A stretch of 64,000 nt of DNA from NCBI RefSeq assembly GCF_020216525.1, contig NZ_JAIWOY010000005.1:1-64000 (forward strand). Direction: 5' to 3'. This DNA is from Nocardioides nematodiphilus (GTDB taxonomy: Bacteria; Actinomycetota; Actinomycetes; Propionibacteriales; Nocardioidaceae). The notes below the pieces were generated by a model. That model ran no database searches. It was not told where the DNA came from and saw only the letters and a list, made by a program, of their open reading frames with translations. Made by a program: the position numbers and the translations under genes. Shown here piece after piece: positions 33,216-41,431 of the stretch. Every line of letters starts with the position of its first letter. Position 1 is the stretch's first letter.

Positions 33216-34683
33216 AGAGCCGGTCGGGGTCGTACGTCGCGCGCACCTGCTGAAGGCGCGGCCAGTTGGCGCCGAAGTAGGAGGTCCCCGGGTCGGCGAG
33301 CGACGCGTCGGCGTAGTTGACGTACGCGTGCTGGCCCCACGCCGGGGTCATCGCCGCACGGAACGACGAGACGTACGAGCGGGCGGTGTGAGGCGCCCGG
33401 GTGGCGTCGGCCCCGCTGGCCCAGGTCGCCGTGTACTGCACCGTGGCCAGGGCCGCGCGATGCACGAACGCCGTCGACCTCGGGGCGAGGGAGCCGACGT
33501 GACCGCCGAGGGCGTCGATCGAGATACCTGCCTCGTGCAGCCCCGGCGGCACGTCCGAGGCGTGCGCCACGATCGTCGAAGCGGCGGCACCCGGAGCGTC
33601 GTACGCGACATGCGACGTCGCGGCGAACGCCTCGCGCGCACCTGACCCGGCGTAGGCCTGCATCGCGGCCAGGTAGCTGCGGGTGTGATCGAAGCGACCG
33701 GTCGGCCGGGTCGCGAGCAGGGGCGCGAGCATCGCGTCGAAGCCGGCCGGTGGCCCGACCCAGGTCACCGTCGCACCCATGGACATCCCGGACGGGTGGG
33801 CGGCGCCGCCGAGGAGCTTGAGGGTCGACCACGCCCGCGCGTCGGCCGAGCCGATCCAGTCGAGCCACGCCGGGATGACCGCCGCAGCACGAGCCGCCGG
33901 CCAGGTCAGATAGGTCGAGACCACCGTCGGCGCCGCGACGGTCGCGAAGGTGAGCGCGGTGACGACGCCGAGGTGGCCACCGCCCCCGCCACGCAGCGCC
34001 CAGAAGAGATCCGGGTGCGAGTCCGCCGAGGCCGTGACGCGCTGCCCCGAGGCCAGCACCACCTCGGCCGAGCGCAGGTGATCACAGGTCAGGCCGTACG
34101 CCCGGGTCAGCACCCCGACCCCGCCGCCCTGGGTCAGGCCGGTGACACCGACGGTCGGGCACGAGCCGGTCGGCAAGGCTCGGTCGTGGGAGGCCAGCGC
34201 GGCGACGATCGGCGCCAGGGTCAGCCCGGCGCCCACGGTGAGAGAGGTCCCCGACCACGACATCGCCGTCATCGGGCGCACGTCGACGACCAGCCGCCCC
34301 GCACCCGCCGACCAGCCGGGATAGGAGTGCCCGCCGGCCCGCAGCGCGATCGGCACCTGGTGCTCGCGGGCGAACGCGAGGGTCGTCGCGACCTGCGCGG
34401 CGGTGGTGCAGCGCGCGATCGCGAGCGGCCGGGCGGAGTCCCATCGCGGGTTGGGGGTCAGCCGCAGCTGGTCGTACGACGACGACGCGGGCCGCACCAG
34501 CGGCACGTGCCGAGCGAGGCGGCGCCAGGGGATCGGCCCGGCGGACGCCGAGCCGGCCGGCAAGGCGAGCGCCGGCGAAGAGGATCGAGCGGCCGCCGGC
34601 TCCTGGCTGTCGCACGCGGCCAGCCCGGTGAGTGCTCCGACGCCGCCGAGCAGCGTCGCTCGCCGGCTCCAGCTCGCGGTCAT
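33199..34683 (-). CDS. Tat-exported lipoprotein FAD oxidase (berberine-bridge type)
   Basis: 494 aa. The N-terminus combines a twin-arginine motif (SRRATLLGG) with a lipobox (LTGLAAC), so the folded flavoprotein is probably exported by Tat and lipid-anchored outside. The PCMH-type FAD domain has the histidyl-FAD motif LRAGGHSYPGWS and a Cys in YGLTCDHLRSA at the position used for a second, cysteinyl link, suggesting bicovalent FAD. The C-terminal BBE motif FGANWPRLQQVRATYDPDRLF is complete. Such enzymes oxidise sugars or alcohols with O2. An alternative ATG lies 24 nt upstream. Confidence 0.88.
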   Translation of the reverse strand: MTASWSRRATLLGGVGALTGLAACDSQEPAAARSSSPALALPAGSASAGPIPWRRLARHVPLVRPASSSYDQLRLTPNPRWDSARPLAIARCTTAAQVATTLAFAREHQVPIALRAGGHSYPGWSAGAGRLVVDVRPMTAMSWSGTSLTVGAGLTLAPIVAALASHDRALPTGSCPTVGVTGLTQGGGVGVLTRAYGLTCDHLRSAEVVLASGQRVTASADSHPDLFWALRGGGGGHLGVVTALTFATVAAPTVVSTYLTWPAARAAAVIPAWLDWIGSADARAWSTLKLLGGAAHPSGMSMGATVTWVGPPAGFDAMLAPLLATRPTGRFDHTRSYLAAMQAYAGSGAREAFAATSHVAYDAPGAAASTIVAHASDVPPGLHEAGISIDALGGHVGSLAPRSTAFVHRAALATVQYTATWASGADATRAPHTARSYVSSFRAAMTPAWGQHAYVNYADASLADPGTSYFGANWPRLQQVRATYDPDRLFTQPQ

Positions 34684-34722
34684 GAGGCCATCGTTCCACG
34701 ACGACATGAGAGGGTTCTCAGC

Positions 34723-35187
34723 GTGCCCCACGACATCGACGCCGACCTGATCGCCCGCATCGAGGCCGAGGAGGCCGAGCTCGTCCTCGACGGCTTCTCG
34801 AACGACGACGCCTGGCGGCTCGGCACCATCGCGTACGACCTCGCGAGCCAGCGCGATCTCGCCGTCGTGATCGACATCCGCAAGGGCATCCAGCAGATCT
34901 TCCACGCCGCCCGCGAGAACACCACGGCCGACATGGACGCCTGGATCGAGCGGAAGGTCCGGACGGTGTATCGCTTCGGCGCGAGCTCCTATCTCGTCGG
35001 CCGGCGCCACGGCGGCAACTTCACGGCGAGCACGCAGCTTCCCTTCACCGAGTACGTCGCCCATGGCGGCGCCTTCCCGATCCGGGTGAGGGGGACCGGC
35101 ATCGTCGGCGTGCTCACGATCTCCGGTCTCCCGCAGGAGGACGACCACGCCCTCGCGGTCGAGGCGCTGCGCGCGTTCAGGGGCTGA
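34723..35187 (+). CDS. UPF0303 / heme-degrading-domain-like protein
   Basis: 154 aa from GTG 34723. The sequence LVLDGFSNDDAWRLGTIAYDLA, VVIDIRKGIQQIFHAA and ISGLPQEDDHALAVEALRAF matches the UPF0303 family (HbpS/GlcG-like fold, often labelled heme-degrading domain). The biochemical role in bacteria is uncertain. The start codon is 39 nt from the divergent flavin oxidase ATG. The last 11 nt overlap the end of the TetR gene on the other strand. Confidence 0.85.
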   Translation: MPHDIDADLIARIEAEEAELVLDGFSNDDAWRLGTIAYDLASQRDLAVVIDIRKGIQQIFHAARENTTADMDAWIERKVRTVYRFGASSYLVGRRHGGNFTASTQLPFTEYVAHGGAFPIRVRGTGIVGVLTISGLPQEDDHALAVEALRAFRG

Positions 35188-35851
35188 CAGGGTCGCCGCC
35201 GTCGCGCAGTCTCGCGGCGATCCGCTCGCCGAGCAGGACGAGTGCCTCGGCCAGGTGCGCGTTGGGCCCGCCGAGTGCCCGCGACGGATCGGCCTGCATC
35301 GCGATGAAGGCGCCGTCGAAGCCGGCGATGCCGAAATGGTCGAGCTCGTCGGCGACCGCGGCGGCGATCTCGTCGCCCAGGTCGCTGAAGGTCGAGCGGA
35401 TCATGGTGTTCATCAGGAGCCGGCCCTCGTCGCGGACCTTCGTGATGGTGTCGGCGACCTCGACCTCCTCGGCCTCGGCCGACAGGATCAGGATCATGTG
35501 CAGGCGCAGGAACTCCTGGCGCGCGGTGAAGACCTCGCCGGTCCGCTCGAGGTACCACGCCATCCGCTCGCGATGGGTGCCGCCGCTCGGCGGGTTCGCG
35601 TGCGCCTCCCGCATCGCGTGGAAGAAGTCGTGCAGGCCGCGCTCCATCACGGCCGTGAGCAGGCCGGCCTTGGAGTGGAAGTGGTGATAGACCGCGCTCT
35701 TCGGCAGACCCGTCTCGGCACCGAGGACGGAGAGCGAGGTGGCGGCGTACCCGCGCTCTGCCATCAGCCGGGAGGCGACCTCGAGGATCTCCTCGCGCGA
35801 TCGCCGGCCGCGGCGGTTGCCACCGGTGCTGCGGCGCGGATCGTGCTCCAT
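35177..35851 (-). CDS. TetR-family transcriptional regulator
   Basis: 224 aa. The N-terminal HTH reads ILEVASRLMAERGYAATSL followed by LGAETGLPKSAVYHHFHSKAGL, typical TetR/AcrR. The C-terminal ligand domain is helical and of medium size. I chose ATG 35851 over the TTG one codon earlier because TATGCT lies exactly 6 nt upstream on the minus strand, a leaderless pattern. Downstream of two IclR genes, but with its own promoter. Target unknown; fatty-acid or CoA-thioester genes nearby are candidates. Confidence 0.92.
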   Translation of the reverse strand: MEHDPRRSTGGNRRGRRSREEILEVASRLMAERGYAATSLSVLGAETGLPKSAVYHHFHSKAGLLTAVMERGLHDFFHAMREAHANPPSGGTHRERMAWYLERTGEVFTARQEFLRLHMILILSAEAEEVEVADTITKVRDEGRLLMNTMIRSTFSDLGDEIAAAVADELDHFGIAGFDGAFIAMQADPSRALGGPNAHLAEALVLLGERIAARLRDGGDPVSP

Positions 35852-35857
35852 CAACGC

Positions 35858-35863
35858 AGCATA
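35858..35863 (-). promoter_or_regulatory. -10 element of the TetR gene
   Basis: TATGCT on the minus strand followed by 6 nt and the ATG at 35851. Leaderless arrangement; no clear -35. Confidence 0.45.
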
Positions 35864-35927
35864 GGACGGTTGCCTCGGTTTCCCGGGACGTCGCCAGCAC
35901 GAGGCCGCGGGTCGCCCGTTCCGCGAC

Positions 35928-36650
35928 TCAGGCGCCGAGCGCGCGGGCGATCTCGCGGGCGGAGCCGACCACGAGCGGACGCAGCTCGGCGCAGCGCTCG
36001 GCGGGCAGTCGGCTGGACGCGCCGGCGACGGTGAGGGCGCCGAGGGCCTCGCCCGTACGCGTCAGAACGGCGGCCGAGATGGCGGTGAGGCCACTCTCCA
36101 CCTCGGCGGTGGAGGTGGCCCAGCCGCGCTCGCGCAGGAGGGCGAGTTGGCCCTCGTCGGGCCAGGACGCCTCGGTGGCGTCGTCGGCCTGCTGACGCGC
36201 CTCGGCACGGGCCCGGTCGGTGGCATAGGCGAGCAGCAGCTTGCCGGAGGCGCCCACGCCCAGGGGAAGGATCGTGCCGAGCCGGATCACCGGGCGCAGC
36301 GTCTGGGGTCCGGGGACGCCCGCGGCGCAGACGCGGTGGTTGCCCTCCGGGACGTGCAGGTGGACGCTCTCGGCGACCTCGTCGGAGAGGCGGCGCATGA
36401 TCGGCTCGGCTGCCTGGCGGATGCCGAGGGCGAGGTCTGCGGCGTGGCCCCACTGCACCAGCCGGTAGCCGGAGGTGTAGTTGCCGTCCTCGAGCCGCCG
36501 GGCCATGCCGAGGCCCACCATCTCGTTGAGAAGACGGTGGGCCGAGGACTTGGGGAGCCCGACCTCGTCGGCGATGACGCCGAGCTTGGCGGGCCCGAGA
36601 TTGCGATTGAGGACGTCGATGACCTGGGCGGCCTTCTCGAGCACCGACAC
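35928..36650 (-). CDS. IclR-family transcriptional regulator
   Basis: 240 aa, GTG start. HTH KLGVIADEVGLPKSSAHRLLNEM, then the IclR effector domain with SVHLHVPEGNHRVCAA, LPLGVGASGKLLLAY and ISAAVLTRTGEALGALTVAG. IclR proteins of this type bind aromatic acids or their metabolites and control degradation operons. Starts 1 nt after the stop of the second IclR gene, so both are made from one message. Which operon in the island it controls cannot be read; the promoter region at 57345-57360 is one candidate. Confidence 0.93.
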   Translation of the reverse strand: MSVLEKAAQVIDVLNRNLGPAKLGVIADEVGLPKSSAHRLLNEMVGLGMARRLEDGNYTSGYRLVQWGHAADLALGIRQAAEPIMRRLSDEVAESVHLHVPEGNHRVCAAGVPGPQTLRPVIRLGTILPLGVGASGKLLLAYATDRARAEARQQADDATEASWPDEGQLALLRERGWATSTAEVESGLTAISAAVLTRTGEALGALTVAGASSRLPAERCAELRPLVVGSAREIARALGA

Positions 36651-36651
36651 G

Positions 36652-37416
36652 TCAGACCGCCGAGGCGGCGCGCTCGCGCAGACCCTGGCTCACGGCGCGC
36701 GCGGCGCCGGTGACGATATGGGTCAGGCCGGGGAGGTTGTGGTGGTCCTGGTCGGCGACGGCCGAGATGGTCGAGCGGATCGCGCCGACCTCGTCGAAGA
36801 TCGGAGCGCTGACCCACACCTTGCCGGCAAAGGGGGCGACCGCCACACCCGTGCGGCGGATCTCGCCGAGCTGCTGGCGCAGTCCGAAGTCGGACGCCTG
36901 GTGGGTGATCTCGGCGTCGGCCCGCTCGAGCAGGCGACGGCTCTCCTCCAGGGGCAGATGGGCAAGCATCACGCGACCCGGTGCGGTGCCGGCGATCGGC
37001 ATGTTGCGCGGGGCGGTCCAGCTGCGGAAGGCGGTACGCCCGGCGATGACGTCGGCGACCACCATCCGCTCCCCGTCGATGGAGGAGAGGACGGCGACCT
37101 CGCCGGTCATGGCGTGCAGGTCGACGAGGCACGGACGCGCCACGTCCTTGAGCGCGCGGCTGCTGGGGACGTCGCTGCCGAGGCGCCACAGGCGGCGGCC
37201 GAGGCGGTAGCGCCCACGGCCGGCACGCTCGATCGCACCCCACTCCACGAGGTTGGCCAGCATCCGGTGAACGGTGGCCGGAGGGAGGCCGGTGTGCGCG
37301 CAGAGCGCCGTGATCGACTGCTCCTGCTCACCGCCGGCGAAGCACTCCAGGATGTCGAACGCGCGACCGAGAACGGATCGCTTGCTCTCGAAGAGCTCGG
37401 CCGTGGCAGTGGACAT
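36652..37416 (-). CDS. IclR-family transcriptional regulator, likely local regulator
   Basis: 254 aa. HTH SITALCAHTGLPPATVHRMLANLVEWG, effector domain with EVAVLSSIDGERMVVADV, APRNMPIAGTAPGRVMLAHLP and VSAPIFDEVGAIRSTISAV. An SD (GGAGG) precedes ATG 37416. Its upstream region holds three GGAAC-N3-GTTC(C/A) palindromes shared with the divergent acyl-CoA dehydrogenase operon, so it most likely controls itself and that operon in response to an aromatic or CoA-ester intermediate (inference). Co-transcribed with the first IclR gene. Confidence 0.93.
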   Translation of the reverse strand: MSTATAELFESKRSVLGRAFDILECFAGGEQEQSITALCAHTGLPPATVHRMLANLVEWGAIERAGRGRYRLGRRLWRLGSDVPSSRALKDVARPCLVDLHAMTGEVAVLSSIDGERMVVADVIAGRTAFRSWTAPRNMPIAGTAPGRVMLAHLPLEESRRLLERADAEITHQASDFGLRQQLGEIRRTGVAVAPFAGKVWVSAPIFDEVGAIRSTISAVADQDHHNLPGLTHIVTGAARAVSQGLRERAASAV

Positions 37417-37455
37417 CGGATCCTCCGGGAATGCGGGTGAGGCTTTGGGAAAGTC

Positions 37456-37506
37456 GGAACGACGTTCCAATCCGGAACCCCGTTCCTTTATCCGGAACGT
37501 CGTTCA
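37456..37506. promoter_or_regulatory. Triple palindromic operator (IclR-type)
   Basis: Three copies of GGAAC-N3-GTTC(C/A): 37456-37468, 37474-37486 and 37494-37506 (last base A). Centres are 18 and 20 bp apart, so all face a similar side of the helix. Located between the divergent IclR gene and the acyl-CoA dehydrogenase operon. Confidence 0.7.
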
Positions 37507-37670
37507 GCATAGTTGTGACGACAGTCACTGGCAACGCCGTGCGCGTAAAGATTTCCTCTCAGTGATACGAGTCCTGCCATACGCGCTCCGAAAGCGGTGT
37601 GCTGAGACTCGTTCCCGTTGCCTGCCCTCGTCGTCCCTGTCGCGGCGAAGGCTGATCAGAGAGGTCCGTC

Positions 37671-38855
37671 ATGGCCGCTATCGAGTCGTCCGCCTTCAGC
37701 CTCACCGAGGAGCAGCGCGCGATCCGCGACGCGATCGACACGCTCTGCAAGCCCTTCGGTAACGAGTACTGGGGAGAAAAGGACCGCACCCACACGTACC
37801 CCGAGGAGTTCGTCGACGCGCTCTACCGCGACGGCTGGATGAGCATGCTCATCCCCGAGGAGTATGGCGGCGGCGGTGCGGACATCCGCGATGCCGCGGT
37901 CGTCCTCGAGCAGCTCGAGCGCAACGGCTGCCACGCCGGCGCGGCCCGCGCAGGCATGTACACGATGGGCGCGATCCTGCGCCACGGAAGCGACGAGCAG
38001 AAGCAGCGCTACCTGCCCCGGATCGCCTCCGGCGAGCTGCGCCTGCAGTCCTTCGGCGTCACCGAGCCCAACGCTGGCTCGGACACCACCCGCATCAAGA
38101 CGTTCGCCGTCCGTGACGGCGACGACTACGTCATCAACGGCAACAAGATCTTCATCAGCCGCGTCCAGCACTCCGACCTGCTGCTCCTGCTGACCCGCAC
38201 CAAGAAGCGCGAGGACGCCACCAAGCCCTCCGACGGGTTCTCGGTCTTCCTGGTCGAGCTCAAGGACGCGATCGCGTCGGGCCAGATCGTCGTCACCCCG
38301 ATCGCCACGATGGTCAACCACGAGACGAACGAGCTCGCGATCCGCGACCTCCGGGTGCCGGCCGCGAACCTGATCGGCGAGGAGCACAAGGGCTTCAAGG
38401 TGATCCTCTCGGGCATGAACTCCGAGCGTGTCATCGTCACCTCGGAGTACATCGGCGCCGGCTTCCACCTGATCGACCGCGCCGTCGAGTACGCGAACAC
38501 CCGAGAGGTCTTCGGCCGCAAGATCGGCCAGAACCAGGGCGTACAGTTCCCGCTCGCCGAGGCGTACGCCCGGCTCGAGGCGGCCTCCCTGATGCGCTGG
38601 CGCGCCGCCGAGATGTACGCCGCGGGGGAGAACCCGCGCTTCGAGGTCGGCGCCGCCAAGTACCTCGCCAGCGAGGCGCTGTGGCAGGCCGCCGACGCGG
38701 CGTTCTCCACCTTCGGCGGCTATGCCGCCACCGAGGAGTACGGCATCGCGCGCAAGTGGACCGAGGCCCGCCTCCCGCGCACCGCCCCCATCTCGAACAA
38801 CCTCGTCCTGGCCGGCATCGCGCACGGCACCCTCGGCCTGCCGAAGTCGTTCTGA
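37671..38855 (+). CDS. Acyl-CoA dehydrogenase family protein
   Basis: 394 aa FAD enzyme. N-terminal SLTEEQRAIRDAIDTLC, the FAD/substrate segment SFGVTEPNAGSDTTRIKT, middle beta domain, and the C-terminal FGGYAATEEYGIARKWTEAR typical of the family. It would desaturate a CoA thioester made by the CoA-transferase encoded next (TGATG overlap). Substrate probably an aromatic side-chain or ring-derived acid (inference). The SD AGAGAGG precedes the ATG, and the triple operator lies about 165-215 nt upstream. Confidence 0.92.
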   Translation: MAAIESSAFSLTEEQRAIRDAIDTLCKPFGNEYWGEKDRTHTYPEEFVDALYRDGWMSMLIPEEYGGGGADIRDAAVVLEQLERNGCHAGAARAGMYTMGAILRHGSDEQKQRYLPRIASGELRLQSFGVTEPNAGSDTTRIKTFAVRDGDDYVINGNKIFISRVQHSDLLLLLTRTKKREDATKPSDGFSVFLVELKDAIASGQIVVTPIATMVNHETNELAIRDLRVPAANLIGEEHKGFKVILSGMNSERVIVTSEYIGAGFHLIDRAVEYANTREVFGRKIGQNQGVQFPLAEAYARLEAASLMRWRAAEMYAAGENPRFEVGAAKYLASEALWQAADAAFSTFGGYAATEEYGIARKWTEARLPRTAPISNNLVLAGIAHGTLGLPKSF

Positions 38856-40060
38856 TGAGCGCCCCCGGATCCCTCACCGGGCTGCGGGTCGTCGAGATCG
38901 GCACCTCGGTCGCGGCACCGTTCGGCACCCAGATCCTGGGTGACATGGGTGCCGAGGTGATCAAGGTCGAGCGGCTCGGCAGCGGTGACGACACCCGGTC
39001 GTGGAACCCGCCGAGCTGGTCGGGCGAGTCGATCGCGTTCATGTCGTTCAACCGCAACAAGAGGTCGCTCGCGCTCGACTACAAGACCGTGGAGGGCCAG
39101 GAGGTCCTGCGCAAGCTGGTCACCTCCGCGGACGTTCTGGTGCAGAACCTGCGACCCGGCGCGCTGGCCAAGGCCGGCTTCTCCGTCGAGGAGCTGCGCG
39201 CGCTCAACCCGCGGCTGATCATCGCCGACCTGTCCGGCTTCGGGCACACCGGGCCGCGGGCCGCGCAGCCGGCGTACGACCCGCTGCTGCAGGCGTACTC
39301 CGGCATCGTCTCGATCACCGGTGAGGACGGTGGCGATCCGGTCCGGGTGCCCGTCTCGCTGCTCGACATGGGCACCGGGATGTGGATGGCGATCTCGGTC
39401 TACGAGGCACTGCGCCGTCGTGACGCCAGCGGTGTGGGCTCGCACGTGCAGCTCTCCCTGCTGCAGACCGCGTTGACCTGGATGACCTCGCCGATGATCG
39501 GCCAGGCGGCCGGCAACCCGGCACCCGCGCGGCTGGGCTCGGGCTTCCGCGGAGTGGTGCCCTACGGCGCCTTCCCGACCGCCGACGGCCACGTCTTCAT
39601 CTCGGCCGGAAACGACGCGCTGTGGCGTCGCCTGCTCGGCGCCATCGGCGCCCTCGACCTCGACGAGCGGCCCGGCTTCAAGACCAACCCGGAGCGCAAC
39701 GAGCGCCGTGCCGAGGTGACCGCCGCGCTCTCCGAGCGGACCTCGGCGTTCGGGCTCGACGAGATCGTCGGCCTGTTGGAGGCCGCCGGGGTGCCGCACT
39801 CGCCGGTGAACACGGTGGATCGCGTCTTCCGAGACCCCCAGGTGCAGGCCATCGGGATGATGCAGCCGCTGCCGCACCCGGTTGTCGACGACCTGCAGGT
39901 CGTGAACCTGCCGATGACCTTCGACGGCGACTACCCCGAGCTGCGCACCGCCCCGCCGGTGCTGGGCGAGGGTGCCGCCGAGGTGCTCGCCTCGCTCGGA
40001 TTCAGTGAGGCCGACGTCGCCGCGCTGGCGGCGGAGAACGTGATCGAGCTGCCTGAGTAG
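38855..40060 (+). CDS. CaiB/BaiF-type CoA-transferase
   Basis: 401 aa, family III CoA-transferase. N-terminal LTGLRVVEIGTSVAAPFGTQILGDMGAEVIKVE contains the usual fold start; the catalytic Asp is in VSLLDMGTGMW. It should move CoA between carboxylic acids, activating the substrate for the preceding dehydrogenase. The ATG overlaps the dehydrogenase stop by 1 nt, and a terminator hairpin follows. A second CoA-transferase of the same family enters the window at its right edge. Confidence 0.92.
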   Translation: MSAPGSLTGLRVVEIGTSVAAPFGTQILGDMGAEVIKVERLGSGDDTRSWNPPSWSGESIAFMSFNRNKRSLALDYKTVEGQEVLRKLVTSADVLVQNLRPGALAKAGFSVEELRALNPRLIIADLSGFGHTGPRAAQPAYDPLLQAYSGIVSITGEDGGDPVRVPVSLLDMGTGMWMAISVYEALRRRDASGVGSHVQLSLLQTALTWMTSPMIGQAAGNPAPARLGSGFRGVVPYGAFPTADGHVFISAGNDALWRRLLGAIGALDLDERPGFKTNPERNERRAEVTAALSERTSAFGLDEIVGLLEAAGVPHSPVNTVDRVFRDPQVQAIGMMQPLPHPVVDDLQVVNLPMTFDGDYPELRTAPPVLGEGAAEVLASLGFSEADVAALAAENVIELPE

Positions 40061-40086
40061 GCCCTCGTCGGCACATCCCCACCTGG

Positions 40087-40122
40087 CAGGAGGCCCGGTT
40101 CCGTGAGGAGTCGGGCCTCCTG
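40087..40122 (+). terminator. Terminator after the CoA-transferase
   Basis: 11-bp perfect stem (40087-40097 with 40112-40122), 14-nt loop, 26 nt after the stop. Confidence 0.65.
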
Positions 40123-40163
40123 TCGTCAGTGCTGCGTCGGAGTCGGCGAGGGCATCGACGGCG

Positions 40164-40198
40164 AAGGGCCCTGTTCCGGATTCCGGAGCAGGGCCCTT
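40164..40198 (-). terminator. Terminator of the leftward hydrolase-hydroxylase operon
   Basis: 16-bp stem with one G-U (40164-40179 with 40183-40198) and a 3-nt loop, just beyond the stop of the leftward flavin hydroxylase. Confidence 0.75.
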
Positions 40199-40211
40199 GC
40201 GGTGCAGAGCG

Positions 40212-41405
40212 TCAGACGCGCGCCGAGGGAGGCAGCGGCAGACCCATGTGGCTGAGCCCGAAGGTCTGGTACGTCGAGTCCTCCTGGTTGGCCTGGTGTG
40301 CGGCGCCCATGTGCACGTCGCGCCAGAACCGGTTGATCGCACTGCCGCCGCGCAGCGCGTTGCCGCCCGCGAGCTTGACCAGCTCCTCGACGGCGCCGAC
40401 GGAGCGGTGCACGGCACGGACCTGATCGCGGCGGGTGCGGGCGCGCAGGTCGAGCGGGATCTCGCGACCCTCGAGGGCCAGGTCCCACATCTGCTCGAAG
40501 CCGCCGAGGAACTGCATGACGGAGGCGTCGATGTCCGAGGCGGCCTCGGCGAGGACGAACAGGTGGCGTGGGTCCGTCGAGGTGGATACACCCTTCACCG
40601 TCACCCGTGAGCGCATGTACGCCGATGCGGCGCCGAGCGCCCCGACCGCGGCCGACAGCGTGGCGCCGGCGATGGCGCCGTTGAACATCTGGTGGAACGG
40701 CATCCGGTAGGTCGGGGAGTCGTACCGGCCGGCGTTCTTCGCCAGGTCGAACGTGCCGAGGTCGGCAGAGTTGATCACCCGGTGCTCGGGGATGAAGGCA
40801 TCGTTGATGATGATGTCCTTCGAGCCCGTGCCCTTGAGGCCGGCGACGTTCCACGAGTCCTGGTCGATCTCGTAGTCGGCACGCGGCAACACGAAGTGAC
40901 GCAGCGGGTTGCCCTTGATCGGCGCACCGTCAGCGTCGGTGATCAGGCCGCCTAGGATGATCCACTCACAGTGGTCGGTGCCCGAGGAGAACGGCCAGCG
41001 TCCGCTGAAGATGTACCCGCCCTCGACGGTCTTGGCCCGACCGAACGGGGCGTACGGAGAGGCGGTCCAGGTGTCGGCCTTCTCGCCCGACGCACCCCAG
41101 ATCTCCTCCTGCAGCCGACGGTCGGCCTGCGCGAGCTCGAAGGCGTGCACGCCGACGACGCCGGCGACCCAGGCCGCCGAGGTCGACTGCGACCCCATCG
41201 CGATCAGGCTCTGGAAGAACTCCACCGGAGAGCCCTCGAGGCCGCCGAGGTCGGCCGGGTGCAGGATCTTCGCGATCCCGGTCGCCTTCATCGTGGCCAC
41301 GGTCGCGTCGGGCAGGCGCCCGAGGGCGTCGGCCTCCTCGGCCTGGGCCGCGAAGAAGTCAGCCAGCTCCTCGACCTTCGCCAGCACGCTGAAGTCGTTG
41401 CTCAT
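40212..41405 (-). CDS. HsaA-like flavin-dependent monooxygenase (acyl-CoA dehydrogenase fold)
   Basis: 397 aa. It has the acyl-CoA dehydrogenase fold but is of the HsaA/HPAH-C2 group that uses reduced flavin and O2 to hydroxylate phenols: FSGRWPFSSGTDHCEW, GLKGTGSKDIIINDAF and a C-terminal RFWRDVHMGAAHQAN. It needs a separate flavin reductase; one is encoded at 48578. The product would be a catechol for extradiol cleavage. The SD GAAAGGAC precedes ATG 41405. Follows a C-C hydrolase by 26 nt. A paralogue, frameshifted, lies at 47327. Confidence 0.85.
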   Translation of the reverse strand: MSNDFSVLAKVEELADFFAAQAEEADALGRLPDATVATMKATGIAKILHPADLGGLEGSPVEFFQSLIAMGSQSTSAAWVAGVVGVHAFELAQADRRLQEEIWGASGEKADTWTASPYAPFGRAKTVEGGYIFSGRWPFSSGTDHCEWIILGGLITDADGAPIKGNPLRHFVLPRADYEIDQDSWNVAGLKGTGSKDIIINDAFIPEHRVINSADLGTFDLAKNAGRYDSPTYRMPFHQMFNGAIAGATLSAAVGALGAASAYMRSRVTVKGVSTSTDPRHLFVLAEAASDIDASVMQFLGGFEQMWDLALEGREIPLDLRARTRRDQVRAVHRSVGAVEELVKLAGGNALRGGSAINRFWRDVHMGAAHQANQEDSTYQTFGLSHMGLPLPPSARV

Positions 41406-41431
41406 GTTCGGTGTCCTTTCGAGTGCCCGGC

